From Winogradskyella sp. (GTDB taxonomy: Bacteria; Bacteroidota; Bacteroidia; Flavobacteriales; Flavobacteriaceae): DNA of 64,000 bases. Positions 56,897-64,000 of the stretch are shown here, one piece after another; position 1 is the first letter of the stretch, and each line of letters starts with the position of its first letter. The position numbers and the translations under genes were made by a program. The notes beneath the pieces are model-generated. The model was not told where the DNA came from and did no database searches. It was given only the letters and a program-made list of their open reading frames with translations. Where the stretch lies: assembly GCA_004211785.1 (NCBI GenBank), contig SHBX01000003.1:62001-126000 (forward strand), written 5' to 3'.

Positions 56897-58448
56897 ATGC
56901 GTCTTCCTCAGTTTCAGTTTCTTCCTGAGGTTGCTCTGGTTGTTTAAATAAGTCTATATAAGCTTCTCCCAAGTAATCAATAATATTACCTGCTAACAAA
57001 CTCTGATAACCAAACTCTTCAACTGCTAAATCTCCTGCACGACCATGTAAGTAAATACCGAAAAGTGTAGCTTCAATTGGTAAATAATTTTGACATAAAA
57101 GCCCTGTAATCACTCCAGTTAAAACATCTCCAGAACCTGCTGTTGCCATACCAGGATTACCAGTGACATTTATAAATTTCTTCTGTCCATATACAGTAAT
57201 TGTATGCGCACCCTTTATAACTAATATGACCTTATACTTGCTAGAAAACACTGAAGCTTTTTCTAACTTTTCAAAATCGTTAGACCACTTCCCTATCAAA
57301 CGCTCTAATTCTATAAGATGTGGCGTTAAAATCGAGTTTTCAGGAACTAATTTTAATAGCTTCTTATTCTCTGAAAGCATATTAATAGCATCTGCATCGA
57401 TTACGAGTGGTGCTTTATTGTTTTTTAGAAAAGCCTCATAAGCTTTTACTGTTGTTGCATCTGTACCAGTACCAACACCAATCCCTATTGCTGAAGGTGA
57501 TATGTCAAAACTTATATCTGTTATAGTTTTGTAATTAGTATCTGTAATTACCATTGCTTCTGGTAAACTCGTTTGCAATGGTATATACCCACATTCTGGC
57601 ACATAAGCTGTTGCCATGCCAGCACCAGATGCCAAAAGGGAGCGAGTTGCCAATTGTACCGCACCAACTTTACCGTAACTACCACCAATAATGAGACCAT
57701 GTCCAAAATTTCCTTTATGAGAAAATTTTGTTCTTGGTGTATACATTGGTAGAACTTCATTTTTAGAAATGAGTTCAAACTCTGTTTCTGTAGTCATCAA
57801 ATAGTCTCGATCTATACCAATATCAATAACTTCCCATTGCATGGTATAGTCTGCTGTTTCTGGTAAAAAGAATACCAATTTTGGAGATTGAAAACTCAAA
57901 GTATAATTAGCTTTTACTAGGCCATTTACATCTTCAACTGGCTTATCTGTATACAAACCAGAAGGAATATCAACAGAAAGCGTGAACGCTTCAGAAGCTT
58001 TAAAATGATGAAACAATGCTTTAATCCAATCCTCAATAGAACGATTAAGACCAATTCCAAAAATAGCATCAACTATAATATCATCTTTATATATTTCTGG
58101 AAAGTCAGACTCACACTTTAATAACTGTGGCCATTTTTTAGTAACTTCTTTAACCTTATCATAACTCGTTAAAAAGTCTTTAGAGCGGCTATTACCACAG
58201 TTTACAACATAGGTTTCTACATTATAACCATGCGTAATTAAATGCCTAGCTAACACCAAACCATCACCTCCATTATTACCAATACCACAAAAAATATGAA
58301 TAGGCACTTGCGCGCCTTGCATACGCATATGCATCCAATTAAAAATTTGAAGACCAGCGCGCTCCATAAGTTCAGAAGGTGGCAACTTTTGACGTTCTTC
58401 CGTTATTTTATCACCTTCATATATTTGTTCCTTGGAAAAGACTTTCAT
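56895..58448 (-). CDS. nnr: Bifunctional NAD(P)HX epimerase / dehydratase
   Basis: The 517-aa fusion repairs hydrated NAD(P)H. Residues 1-~215 are the YjeF_N epimerase domain (IFCGIGNNGGDGLVLARHL) and ~230-500 the ADP-dependent dehydratase domain with SHKGNFGHGLIIGGSYGKVG, PLVIDADAIN and the C-terminal GNPGMATAGSGDVLTGVI loop. The acidic, Glu/Gln/Pro-rich end (PEQPQEETETEEDA) is an extra tail. Confidence 0.95.
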   Translation of the reverse strand: MKVFSKEQIYEGDKITEERQKLPPSELMERAGLQIFNWMHMRMQGAQVPIHIFCGIGNNGGDGLVLARHLITHGYNVETYVVNCGNSRSKDFLTSYDKVKEVTKKWPQLLKCESDFPEIYKDDIIVDAIFGIGLNRSIEDWIKALFHHFKASEAFTLSVDIPSGLYTDKPVEDVNGLVKANYTLSFQSPKLVFFLPETADYTMQWEVIDIGIDRDYLMTTETEFELISKNEVLPMYTPRTKFSHKGNFGHGLIIGGSYGKVGAVQLATRSLLASGAGMATAYVPECGYIPLQTSLPEAMVITDTNYKTITDISFDISPSAIGIGVGTGTDATTVKAYEAFLKNNKAPLVIDADAINMLSENKKLLKLVPENSILTPHLIELERLIGKWSNDFEKLEKASVFSSKYKVILVIKGAHTITVYGQKKFINVTGNPGMATAGSGDVLTGVITGLLCQNYLPIEATLFGIYLHGRAGDLAVEEFGYQSLLAGNIIDYLGEAYIDLFKQPEQPQEETETEEDA

Positions 58449-58464
58449 TCTAAGTGTTTTAAAT

Positions 58465-58487
58465 ATATAATCATCATATGATTATAT
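58465..58487. promoter_or_regulatory. Inverted repeat upstream of nnr and thrA
   Basis: The perfect 10-bp arms ATATAATCAT and ATGATTATAT flank CAT. A T-run follows on the plus strand. No plus-strand gene ends here, so it may be an operator or leader element rather than a terminator. Confidence 0.35.
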
Positions 58488-58524
58488 TTTTTTATTCTGG
58501 TAAAAATAATACATTTGATTAGTA

Positions 58525-58545
58525 ATGCAGATAAAATATCTGCAT
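58525..58545. promoter_or_regulatory. Inverted repeat in the thrABC leader
   Basis: ATGCAGATA and TATCTGCAT flank AAA, 114 bp before the thrA ATG. A possible 14-codon ORF (58478-58522; two Ile codons and one Thr codon) ends just ahead of it. Attenuation or operator function is conceivable but unproven. Confidence 0.35.
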
Positions 58546-58658
58546 GCAAAAAAGGTTTAAGCTATTAAAATTGTAAAGTGCTTAATATTAGGTTTTTTTG
58601 ATATAATATTTTAGCTCTCAAATTATCATAAAATCAATAATTTTCAAACATCAATCAC

Positions 58659-61106
58659 ATGAAAGTATTGAAATTTGGCGGGACATCGGTCGGTTCTGCT
58701 TCAAACATTAACAATGTTATTTCTATTCTTGACGAAAAGTCAAAAGATAGTACAGTAATTGCTGTAGTTTCTGCAGTTGGTGGAATTACAGACAAACTCT
58801 TGACCGCAGGCAATCTTGCTATAAAAAAAGACGAGACTTATAAAGAAGCTTTTATAGAAATTCAAAAAATCCATATTTCACTTGTTAAGGAGCTCATTCC
58901 AACAGATAATGAAACCATAATATCTGCTATAGAAACAAAATTTAAAGAATTAGAAAGTCTTCTTGAAGGTTTGTATCTTTTAAATGAACTGACTCCAAAA
59001 ATTTCAGATAAACTGGCAAGTTTCGGTGAACTTATGTCATCGTATATTATTGCAAAATGTATGGTTTCAAGAGATTTAGATGTCATCAGAAAAAATTCGC
59101 AAGAATTAATTATCACTAACTCTAATCACGGCAATGCAGAAGTAGAGTTAGCTATTACAGAAAAAAACATTCAGGCATATTTTAGCGAATCAAAACATTT
59201 AATTACTGTTCTTCCAGGTTTTGTTGCAAAGAATAAACAAGACGAAGAAACAACTTTAGGACGTGGAGGCTCAGACTTTACAGCATCAATAATTGCCGCT
59301 ACTTTAAAGGTAAATGTTTTGGAAATATGGACCGATGTTAGTGGTATGTATACGGCAAATCCTAAGTTGGTTAAACAAGCCGTGCCAATTGAACAATTAT
59401 CATTCCAAGAAGCCATGGAATTATCTCATTTTGGTGCCAAAGTTTTATATCCACCAACTGTGCAACCAGTATTAGACACTAATATTCCAATTCAAATTAA
59501 AAACACCATGCAACCTAATGATGCTGGTACTAAGATTTCTGATGAGACGGAAACATCAATAAAAAATCCTGTAAAGGGCATAACACATATTAATGATATA
59601 GCGCTTCTTACACTACAGGGTACAGGAATGGTAGGCATTCCTGGATTTTCTAAACGTTTATTTGAAACCTTAGCTCAAGAAAAGATTAATGTCATTTTTA
59701 TAACACAAGCTTCCTCCGAACACGCTATTTGCTTTGGTATAGACATTAAAGATTCTCAAATAGCACAAGATGTTATTAATAAGACTTTTGAATACGAAAT
59801 CACTCTGAAAAAAATAGAACCAATTCTTGTTGAAACAGGACTGTCTATTATAGCATTAATTGGTGATAATATGAAAAACTACCAAGGTATTAGTGGTAGA
59901 ATGTTCAGCACTCTTGGTAAAAATAATATTAATGTTAGAGCAATTGCTCAAGGTGCTTCAGAACGAAATATCTCAGCAGTTATTGATGAAAGTGATGTAA
60001 AAAAAGCTCTCAATTCCTTACATGAACACTTTTTTGAAGTCCAAACCAAACAACTTAATGTTTTTATAGTTGGTGTCGGAAACGTGGGTGAACGTCTAAT
60101 AGATCAGATAGAACAACAGCATGATTTTCTTAAAAAGAAACTAAAAATTGATGTTCGTATTGTTGGAATGGCAAATTCTCGCAAAATGGTGTTTAATGAT
60201 GAAGGCATAGATTTAGAAGACTGGCCCTCTGCTTTTGACTTTGCAGAACAATCTAATTTAGAACGTTTTTTCAACAAAGTATTAGAGCTTAATTTACGCA
60301 ATAGCATATTTGTAGATATCACCGCAAACGAAAAAGTTTCTGACTGGTATTCACAATATTTGCGAAATAGTATTGCGGTTGTAGCGTGTAATAAAATTGC
60401 ATGTTCTGGTTCTTATAATGTTTATAAAAACTTACATTATTTAGCATTGAGTTTCAATACAGCATTTTTATATGAGACCAATGTTGGTGCAGGATTACCA
60501 ATTATTAACACATTAAATAACCTTGTAGCTTCGGGAGATAAAGTAACGAGTATACAAGCTGTTCTTTCTGGTAGTCTAAATTTTGTTTTCAATCATTTTG
60601 GTGATCATACCAATTTTCATGATACGGTAAAACGCGCACAATTTGAAGGGTATACAGAACCAGATCCACGAATAGACTTAAGTGGTATAGATGTTGCTCG
60701 TAAAATCTTAATATTAGCGAGAGAAAATGGTGGTAAAATGGAAATCGAAGATATCGAAAATGAGTCTTTTCTAACTACAGCAAATCTTGAAAGTAGCTCT
60801 GTCGATGATTTTTATGATACACTTAAAGAAGACGAATCTCACTTTCAGCGTATATATGCTTCTGCAAAAGCGAAAAATTGTCAATTAAAGTACGTGGCAG
60901 AGTTTAAAGACGGAAAAGCTAAAGTTGGTTTACGCGAAATCCCAGAAGGCCATCCATTTTACAATTTAGAAGGAAAAGATAATATTGTTATGTTTTATAC
61001 AGAACGTTATCCAGAGCAGCCATTGATTGTAAAAGGTGCAGGTGCTGGCGCTGATGTTACAGCTTCTGGCCTATTTGCTGATATCATAAAAATTGGAAAT
61101 AAGTAA
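58659..61106 (+). CDS. thrA: Bifunctional aspartokinase / homoserine dehydrogenase
   Basis: The 815-aa fusion catalyses the first and third steps from aspartate to homoserine. Residues 1-~290 are the kinase (KFGGTSVGSA start, LGRGGSDFTA), ~310-460 paired ACT domains for feedback control (MVGIPGFSKRLFETLAQEKI), and ~465-815 the dehydrogenase (VFIVGVGNVGERLI, ACNKIACSG, ETNVGAGLPII). It begins the thrABC operon, with thrB 2 bp downstream. Confidence 0.97.
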   Translation: MKVLKFGGTSVGSASNINNVISILDEKSKDSTVIAVVSAVGGITDKLLTAGNLAIKKDETYKEAFIEIQKIHISLVKELIPTDNETIISAIETKFKELESLLEGLYLLNELTPKISDKLASFGELMSSYIIAKCMVSRDLDVIRKNSQELIITNSNHGNAEVELAITEKNIQAYFSESKHLITVLPGFVAKNKQDEETTLGRGGSDFTASIIAATLKVNVLEIWTDVSGMYTANPKLVKQAVPIEQLSFQEAMELSHFGAKVLYPPTVQPVLDTNIPIQIKNTMQPNDAGTKISDETETSIKNPVKGITHINDIALLTLQGTGMVGIPGFSKRLFETLAQEKINVIFITQASSEHAICFGIDIKDSQIAQDVINKTFEYEITLKKIEPILVETGLSIIALIGDNMKNYQGISGRMFSTLGKNNINVRAIAQGASERNISAVIDESDVKKALNSLHEHFFEVQTKQLNVFIVGVGNVGERLIDQIEQQHDFLKKKLKIDVRIVGMANSRKMVFNDEGIDLEDWPSAFDFAEQSNLERFFNKVLELNLRNSIFVDITANEKVSDWYSQYLRNSIAVVACNKIACSGSYNVYKNLHYLALSFNTAFLYETNVGAGLPIINTLNNLVASGDKVTSIQAVLSGSLNFVFNHFGDHTNFHDTVKRAQFEGYTEPDPRIDLSGIDVARKILILARENGGKMEIEDIENESFLTTANLESSSVDDFYDTLKEDESHFQRIYASAKAKNCQLKYVAEFKDGKAKVGLREIPEGHPFYNLEGKDNIVMFYTERYPEQPLIVKGAGAGADVTASGLFADIIKIGNK

Positions 61107-61108
61107 TT

Positions 61109-62029
61109 ATGGATAGCATTAAAATATTCTCTCCAGCTACAGTTGCAAATGTCTCATGCGGTTTTGACGTTCTAGGCTTTTGCCTTGATAGTGTTGGTGA
61201 CGAAATGGTTATTCATAAAACTTCTGAAAAAGGAATTAAGATTACTAAAATTGAAGGTTATGATCTACCATATGAAGCTAAAAAAAATGTAGCGGGTGTA
61301 TCTGCCTTAGCCATGTATGAAGCTTTACAGCCCGATTGTGGTTTTGAAATTGAAATCTACAAAAAAATAAAACCTGGTAGCGGCATTGGTAGTAGCTCAG
61401 CTAGTGCTGCTGGTAGCGTTTATGGCATGAATGAATTACTAGGAAGACCTCTAAATAAAACTGAGCTTACTAAACATGCCTTAAAAGGAGAAGCCTTAGC
61501 AAGCCAATCAGAACATGCCGATAATCTAGCGCCTGCAATCTTTGGAGGTTTTACTTTAGTTCGTAGCATCAACCCTGTTGACGTAATAGAATTACCAACA
61601 CCTAAAGATTTATTTGCAACACTTATTCATCCACAAATTGAAATTAAAACATCAGAAGCTCGCGCATTATTACCAAATTCGGTAGAGCTTAAAAAAGCTA
61701 TTGCGCAATGGTCAAATGTTGGAAGTTTAGTACATGCACTGCACACAAGTAACTATGACATATTAGGCAAATCTTTAAACGATGTTATTGTTGAACCATA
61801 CAGAAAACTATTAATTCCTCATTTTGATACTATTAAAAAAACTACATTAGATTCTGGAGCATTAGGTTGTGGTATTTCAGGTTCTGGACCTTCAATATTT
61901 GCATTGAGCAAAGGGAAAGAGGATGCTGAAAAGGTTGAAAAAGCAATGAAAAAAGTGTACTCTAAAACAGAAATTCCATTTTATACATTTGTTTCAAAAA
62001 TTAATACAGAAGGTATCAAAGTTTTATAA
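61109..62029 (+). CDS. thrB: Homoserine kinase
   Basis: This 306-aa GHMP kinase phosphorylates homoserine. The start SPATVANVSCGFDVLGF, the phosphate loop PGSGIGSSSASAAGS at 89-103 and the C-terminal GCGISGSGPSIFAL loop are diagnostic. Its last base is shared with the first base of thrC's ATG, so translation is coupled. Confidence 0.97.
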   Translation: MDSIKIFSPATVANVSCGFDVLGFCLDSVGDEMVIHKTSEKGIKITKIEGYDLPYEAKKNVAGVSALAMYEALQPDCGFEIEIYKKIKPGSGIGSSSASAAGSVYGMNELLGRPLNKTELTKHALKGEALASQSEHADNLAPAIFGGFTLVRSINPVDVIELPTPKDLFATLIHPQIEIKTSEARALLPNSVELKKAIAQWSNVGSLVHALHTSNYDILGKSLNDVIVEPYRKLLIPHFDTIKKTTLDSGALGCGISGSGPSIFALSKGKEDAEKVEKAMKKVYSKTEIPFYTFVSKINTEGIKVL

Positions 62030-63330
62030 TGAAATACTACTCTCTAAATAAAGAAGCACCAAATACAACCTTTGAAGATGCAGTGGTCAGAGGTCTAGCA
62101 CCTGATAAAGGTTTATATTTCCCTGAGAGTATAACGCCTCTACCCGATTCTTTTTTTGAAACTATTGAGCAGAAATCTAATGTCAAAATCGCTTTTGAAG
62201 CGATTAAACAATTTGTCGGCGACGAAATTCCTGAAAAAGAATTAAAACAGATTATTAACCAAACCTTGTCTTTTGATTTCCCTATTGTAGAATTCAATGA
62301 ACAGATTTCTACTTTAGAATTGTTTCACGGACCAACTATGGCTTTTAAAGATGTTGGTGCGCGCTTTATGGCAAGATGCTTAGAGTATTTTAACAAAAAT
62401 AATTCTAGAAAAGTGACAGTTCTTGTCGCTACATCTGGAGATACTGGTGGCGCAGTAGCTAGTGGTTTCTTAAATGTCAAAGGTGTCGATGTCGTAATAC
62501 TCTATCCAAGCGGAAAAGTAAGTGATATTCAAGAAAAACAATTGACAACACTTGGACAAAACATTACTGCTCTTGAAGTCCATGGTGTTTTTGACGATTG
62601 TCAAGATATGGTGAAACAGGCTTTTGTAGACGAAGAGTTAACCAGTAAAATGCAACTCACATCAGCTAACTCCATAAATATTGCACGTTGGTTACCACAA
62701 CTACTCTACTTTATGTTTGCGTATAAGCAACTAAAAAGTAAACATAAAAACGTAGTCTTTTCTGTACCTAGTGGTAATTTTGGGAATATTTGTGCTGGTA
62801 TGGTAGCTCAGAAATTAGGTTTACCAATCAAACATTTTATAGCTTCTAACAACGCAAATAATGTTGTAACAAACTATCTAAAAACTAAAGATTATAATCC
62901 AAAAGTATCTGTACAAACCATAAGTAACGCCATGGATGTTGGTAATCCAAGTAATTTTATTAGAATTGAAGAATTACACAATAATGATTTTGATGACTTA
63001 AGGGAAAATTTATCGTCATATAGCTTCACAGATGATGAAACACGGGGTGCATTATCAGAAATATATTCGACATATAATTATATCGCTGATCCACATGGTG
63101 CCGTTGGATATTTAGGAGCACAAAAGCATATTCATAAAAACCCAAATGACCACGTTATTTTTCTAGAAACGGCACACCCAACTAAGTTTTTAGATGTAGT
63201 TGAAGGTGTTATTAATACTGAAGTTGAATTACCTGAACAGATTAAAACTGTTATTGATAAAAAGAAAATATCAGTAAAAACATCTAATTATTCAGATTTA
63301 AAGACCTTTTTACTAGACAAGAACAATTAA
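62029..63330 (+). CDS. thrC: Threonine synthase
   Basis: The 433-aa PLP enzyme converts phosphohomoserine to threonine. Lys107 in HGPTMAFKDVGARFM binds PLP; ATSGDTGGAVASGF and VPSGNFGNICAG bind the phosphate and substrate. It is the last gene of the thr operon and overlaps the convergent methyltransferase gene by 4 bp. Confidence 0.97.
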   Translation: MKYYSLNKEAPNTTFEDAVVRGLAPDKGLYFPESITPLPDSFFETIEQKSNVKIAFEAIKQFVGDEIPEKELKQIINQTLSFDFPIVEFNEQISTLELFHGPTMAFKDVGARFMARCLEYFNKNNSRKVTVLVATSGDTGGAVASGFLNVKGVDVVILYPSGKVSDIQEKQLTTLGQNITALEVHGVFDDCQDMVKQAFVDEELTSKMQLTSANSINIARWLPQLLYFMFAYKQLKSKHKNVVFSVPSGNFGNICAGMVAQKLGLPIKHFIASNNANNVVTNYLKTKDYNPKVSVQTISNAMDVGNPSNFIRIEELHNNDFDDLRENLSSYSFTDDETRGALSEIYSTYNYIADPHGAVGYLGAQKHIHKNPNDHVIFLETAHPTKFLDVVEGVINTEVELPEQIKTVIDKKKISVKTSNYSDLKTFLLDKNN

Positions 63331-64000
63331 TCATTTTGTTTCTTAGCCTTACGACTACCTTCGTACATTTCGTATTTGACTAATCGAGCTTCAAGTTTTG
63401 CATTAAATACTTTGATTTTTCGTGATGGCCTTAAGCCAACAAATTTTAGAGCTTCTAGGTTAGACGTTACTAACCATGCATTAGTATTAGAGTAACCATG
63501 TTTTAAAGTTGTGCCAATATTTCCGTAAAATTCTTCAACATTTAAATTCTCTAAACGCTCGCCATAAGGTGGATTAAAAACCATGTGAAGCTTCTCGCTT
63601 CCTGCTTTTTGAGTTTTAAAGAAATCTTCATGTTGGATATGGATAAACTCATCCAAATGTGCATTTTTAATATTTTCCTTTGCTTTATTAATTGCAGAAG
63701 GCGATTTATCATAACCAAAAATCTTATGATGAAAGTCTCTAGTCTTTTTCAATAACGACTCTTCAATTTTTTCAAACAAATCTACATCCCAATCTTCCCA
63801 ACGTTCAAAGGCAAATTCTTTTCGCATTAAATTTGGTGGAATATTACAGGCTATCATTGCAGCTTCAGCCAAAATGGTTCCACTACCACACATTGGATCC
63901 ATAAAATCAGATTGCCCATCCCAACCACTCATCATAATCAGTCCAGCAGCTAATACTTCATTTATAGGTGCAATATTTGTAGCCGTTTTATAACCACGTC
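63327..64000 (-). CDS. THUMP-type RNA methyltransferase (RlmL-like), C-terminal part
   Basis: The frame is open to the right edge of the window, so the N-terminal THUMP region is missing. The visible ~224 residues include TNIAPINEVLAAGLI, the SAM-binding DPMCGSGTILAEAA motif and the catalytic NPPYGERL motif typical of N2-guanine 23S rRNA methyltransferases of the RlmK/L type. The first ATG in the window, at 63935, is internal. It is convergent with thrC. Confidence 0.9.
   Translation of the reverse strand, partial: RGYKTATNIAPINEVLAAGLIMMSGWDGQSDFMDPMCGSGTILAEAAMIACNIPPNLMRKEFAFERWEDWDVDLFEKIEESLLKKTRDFHHKIFGYDKSPSAINKAKENIKNAHLDEFIHIQHEDFFKTQKAGSEKLHMVFNPPYGERLENLNVEEFYGNIGTTLKHGYSNTNAWLVTSNLEALKFVGLRPSRKIKVFNAKLEARLVKYEMYEGSRKAKKQND

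Overview
The window is an AT-rich stretch of chromosome from a member of the Bacteroidota, most likely a marine Flavobacteriaceae species. The evidence is gldF and gldG (gliding motility ABC transporter), a fused aspartokinase/homoserine dehydrogenase followed by thrB and thrC, TlpA lipoproteins with N-terminal DUF4369-like regions, few Shine-Dalgarno sequences, and -7 boxes of the TAnnTTTG type. No tRNA, rRNA, integrase, transposon or CRISPR array was seen.

Left flank (1-9376): the end of a membrane acyltransferase-like gene, a secreted alpha/beta hydrolase, purC and phoH (minus strand), then a plus-strand series of a SAM hydrolase, a small ABM monooxygenase, gldF, a membrane-anchored BamE-like protein and gldG, followed by dnaN and a DUF4870 membrane protein.

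Central region (about 9600-39900): a roughly 30-kb minus-strand locus for an extracellular contractile injection system (eCIS, related to Afp/PVC particles). In transcription order it encodes a LuxR-type regulator with a receiver-like domain lacking the phospho-acceptor Asp; a 235-bp leader with four copies of a TGTCTACG-like octamer; a DUF4255 cap protein; an unknown 279-aa protein; one sheath; two tube proteins; a 56-aa DUF5908 protein; a LysM adaptor; a VgrG-like spike; a PAAR tip; a gp25-like wedge; two large baseplate proteins (1291 and 915 aa); a 1423-aa tape measure protein; a 717-aa and a 279-aa helical protein; an unknown 308-aa protein; an AAA+ ATPase; and a 230-aa protein resembling a catalytically dead Y1 transposase. 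The 3' end carries the probable payload: a candidate PD-(D/E)XK nuclease, a DUF1906 glycoside-hydrolase-like protein, a DUF4157 protein with an Ala/His/Ser-rich 13-residue repeat tail, and an M91 (NleD-like) zinc metallopeptidase. Three of these four share a short N-terminal motif around Asp-Asn-Arg at residues 30-37, followed by a Lys-rich or Gln-Lys-Lys segment, which is a candidate loading signal.

Right flank (40167-64000): housekeeping genes mnmE, a TlpA lipoprotein, a 7TM-HD (PgpH-like) phosphodiesterase, a thiolase, an SH3b-NlpC/P60 peptidase, a TPR protein, gyrA, clpC, hutH, a second TlpA lipoprotein, the bifunctional NAD(P)HX repair gene nnr, the thrABC operon and a truncated rRNA methyltransferase gene. 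Intrinsic hairpin terminators sit between most convergent pairs.

How it fits together: the structural genes form an almost gapless series with many 1-20 bp overlaps and a single obvious leader, so the particle and its cargo are probably co-transcribed. The regulator and the octamer repeats are the natural candidates for control. No gap without a gene exceeds 300 bp.
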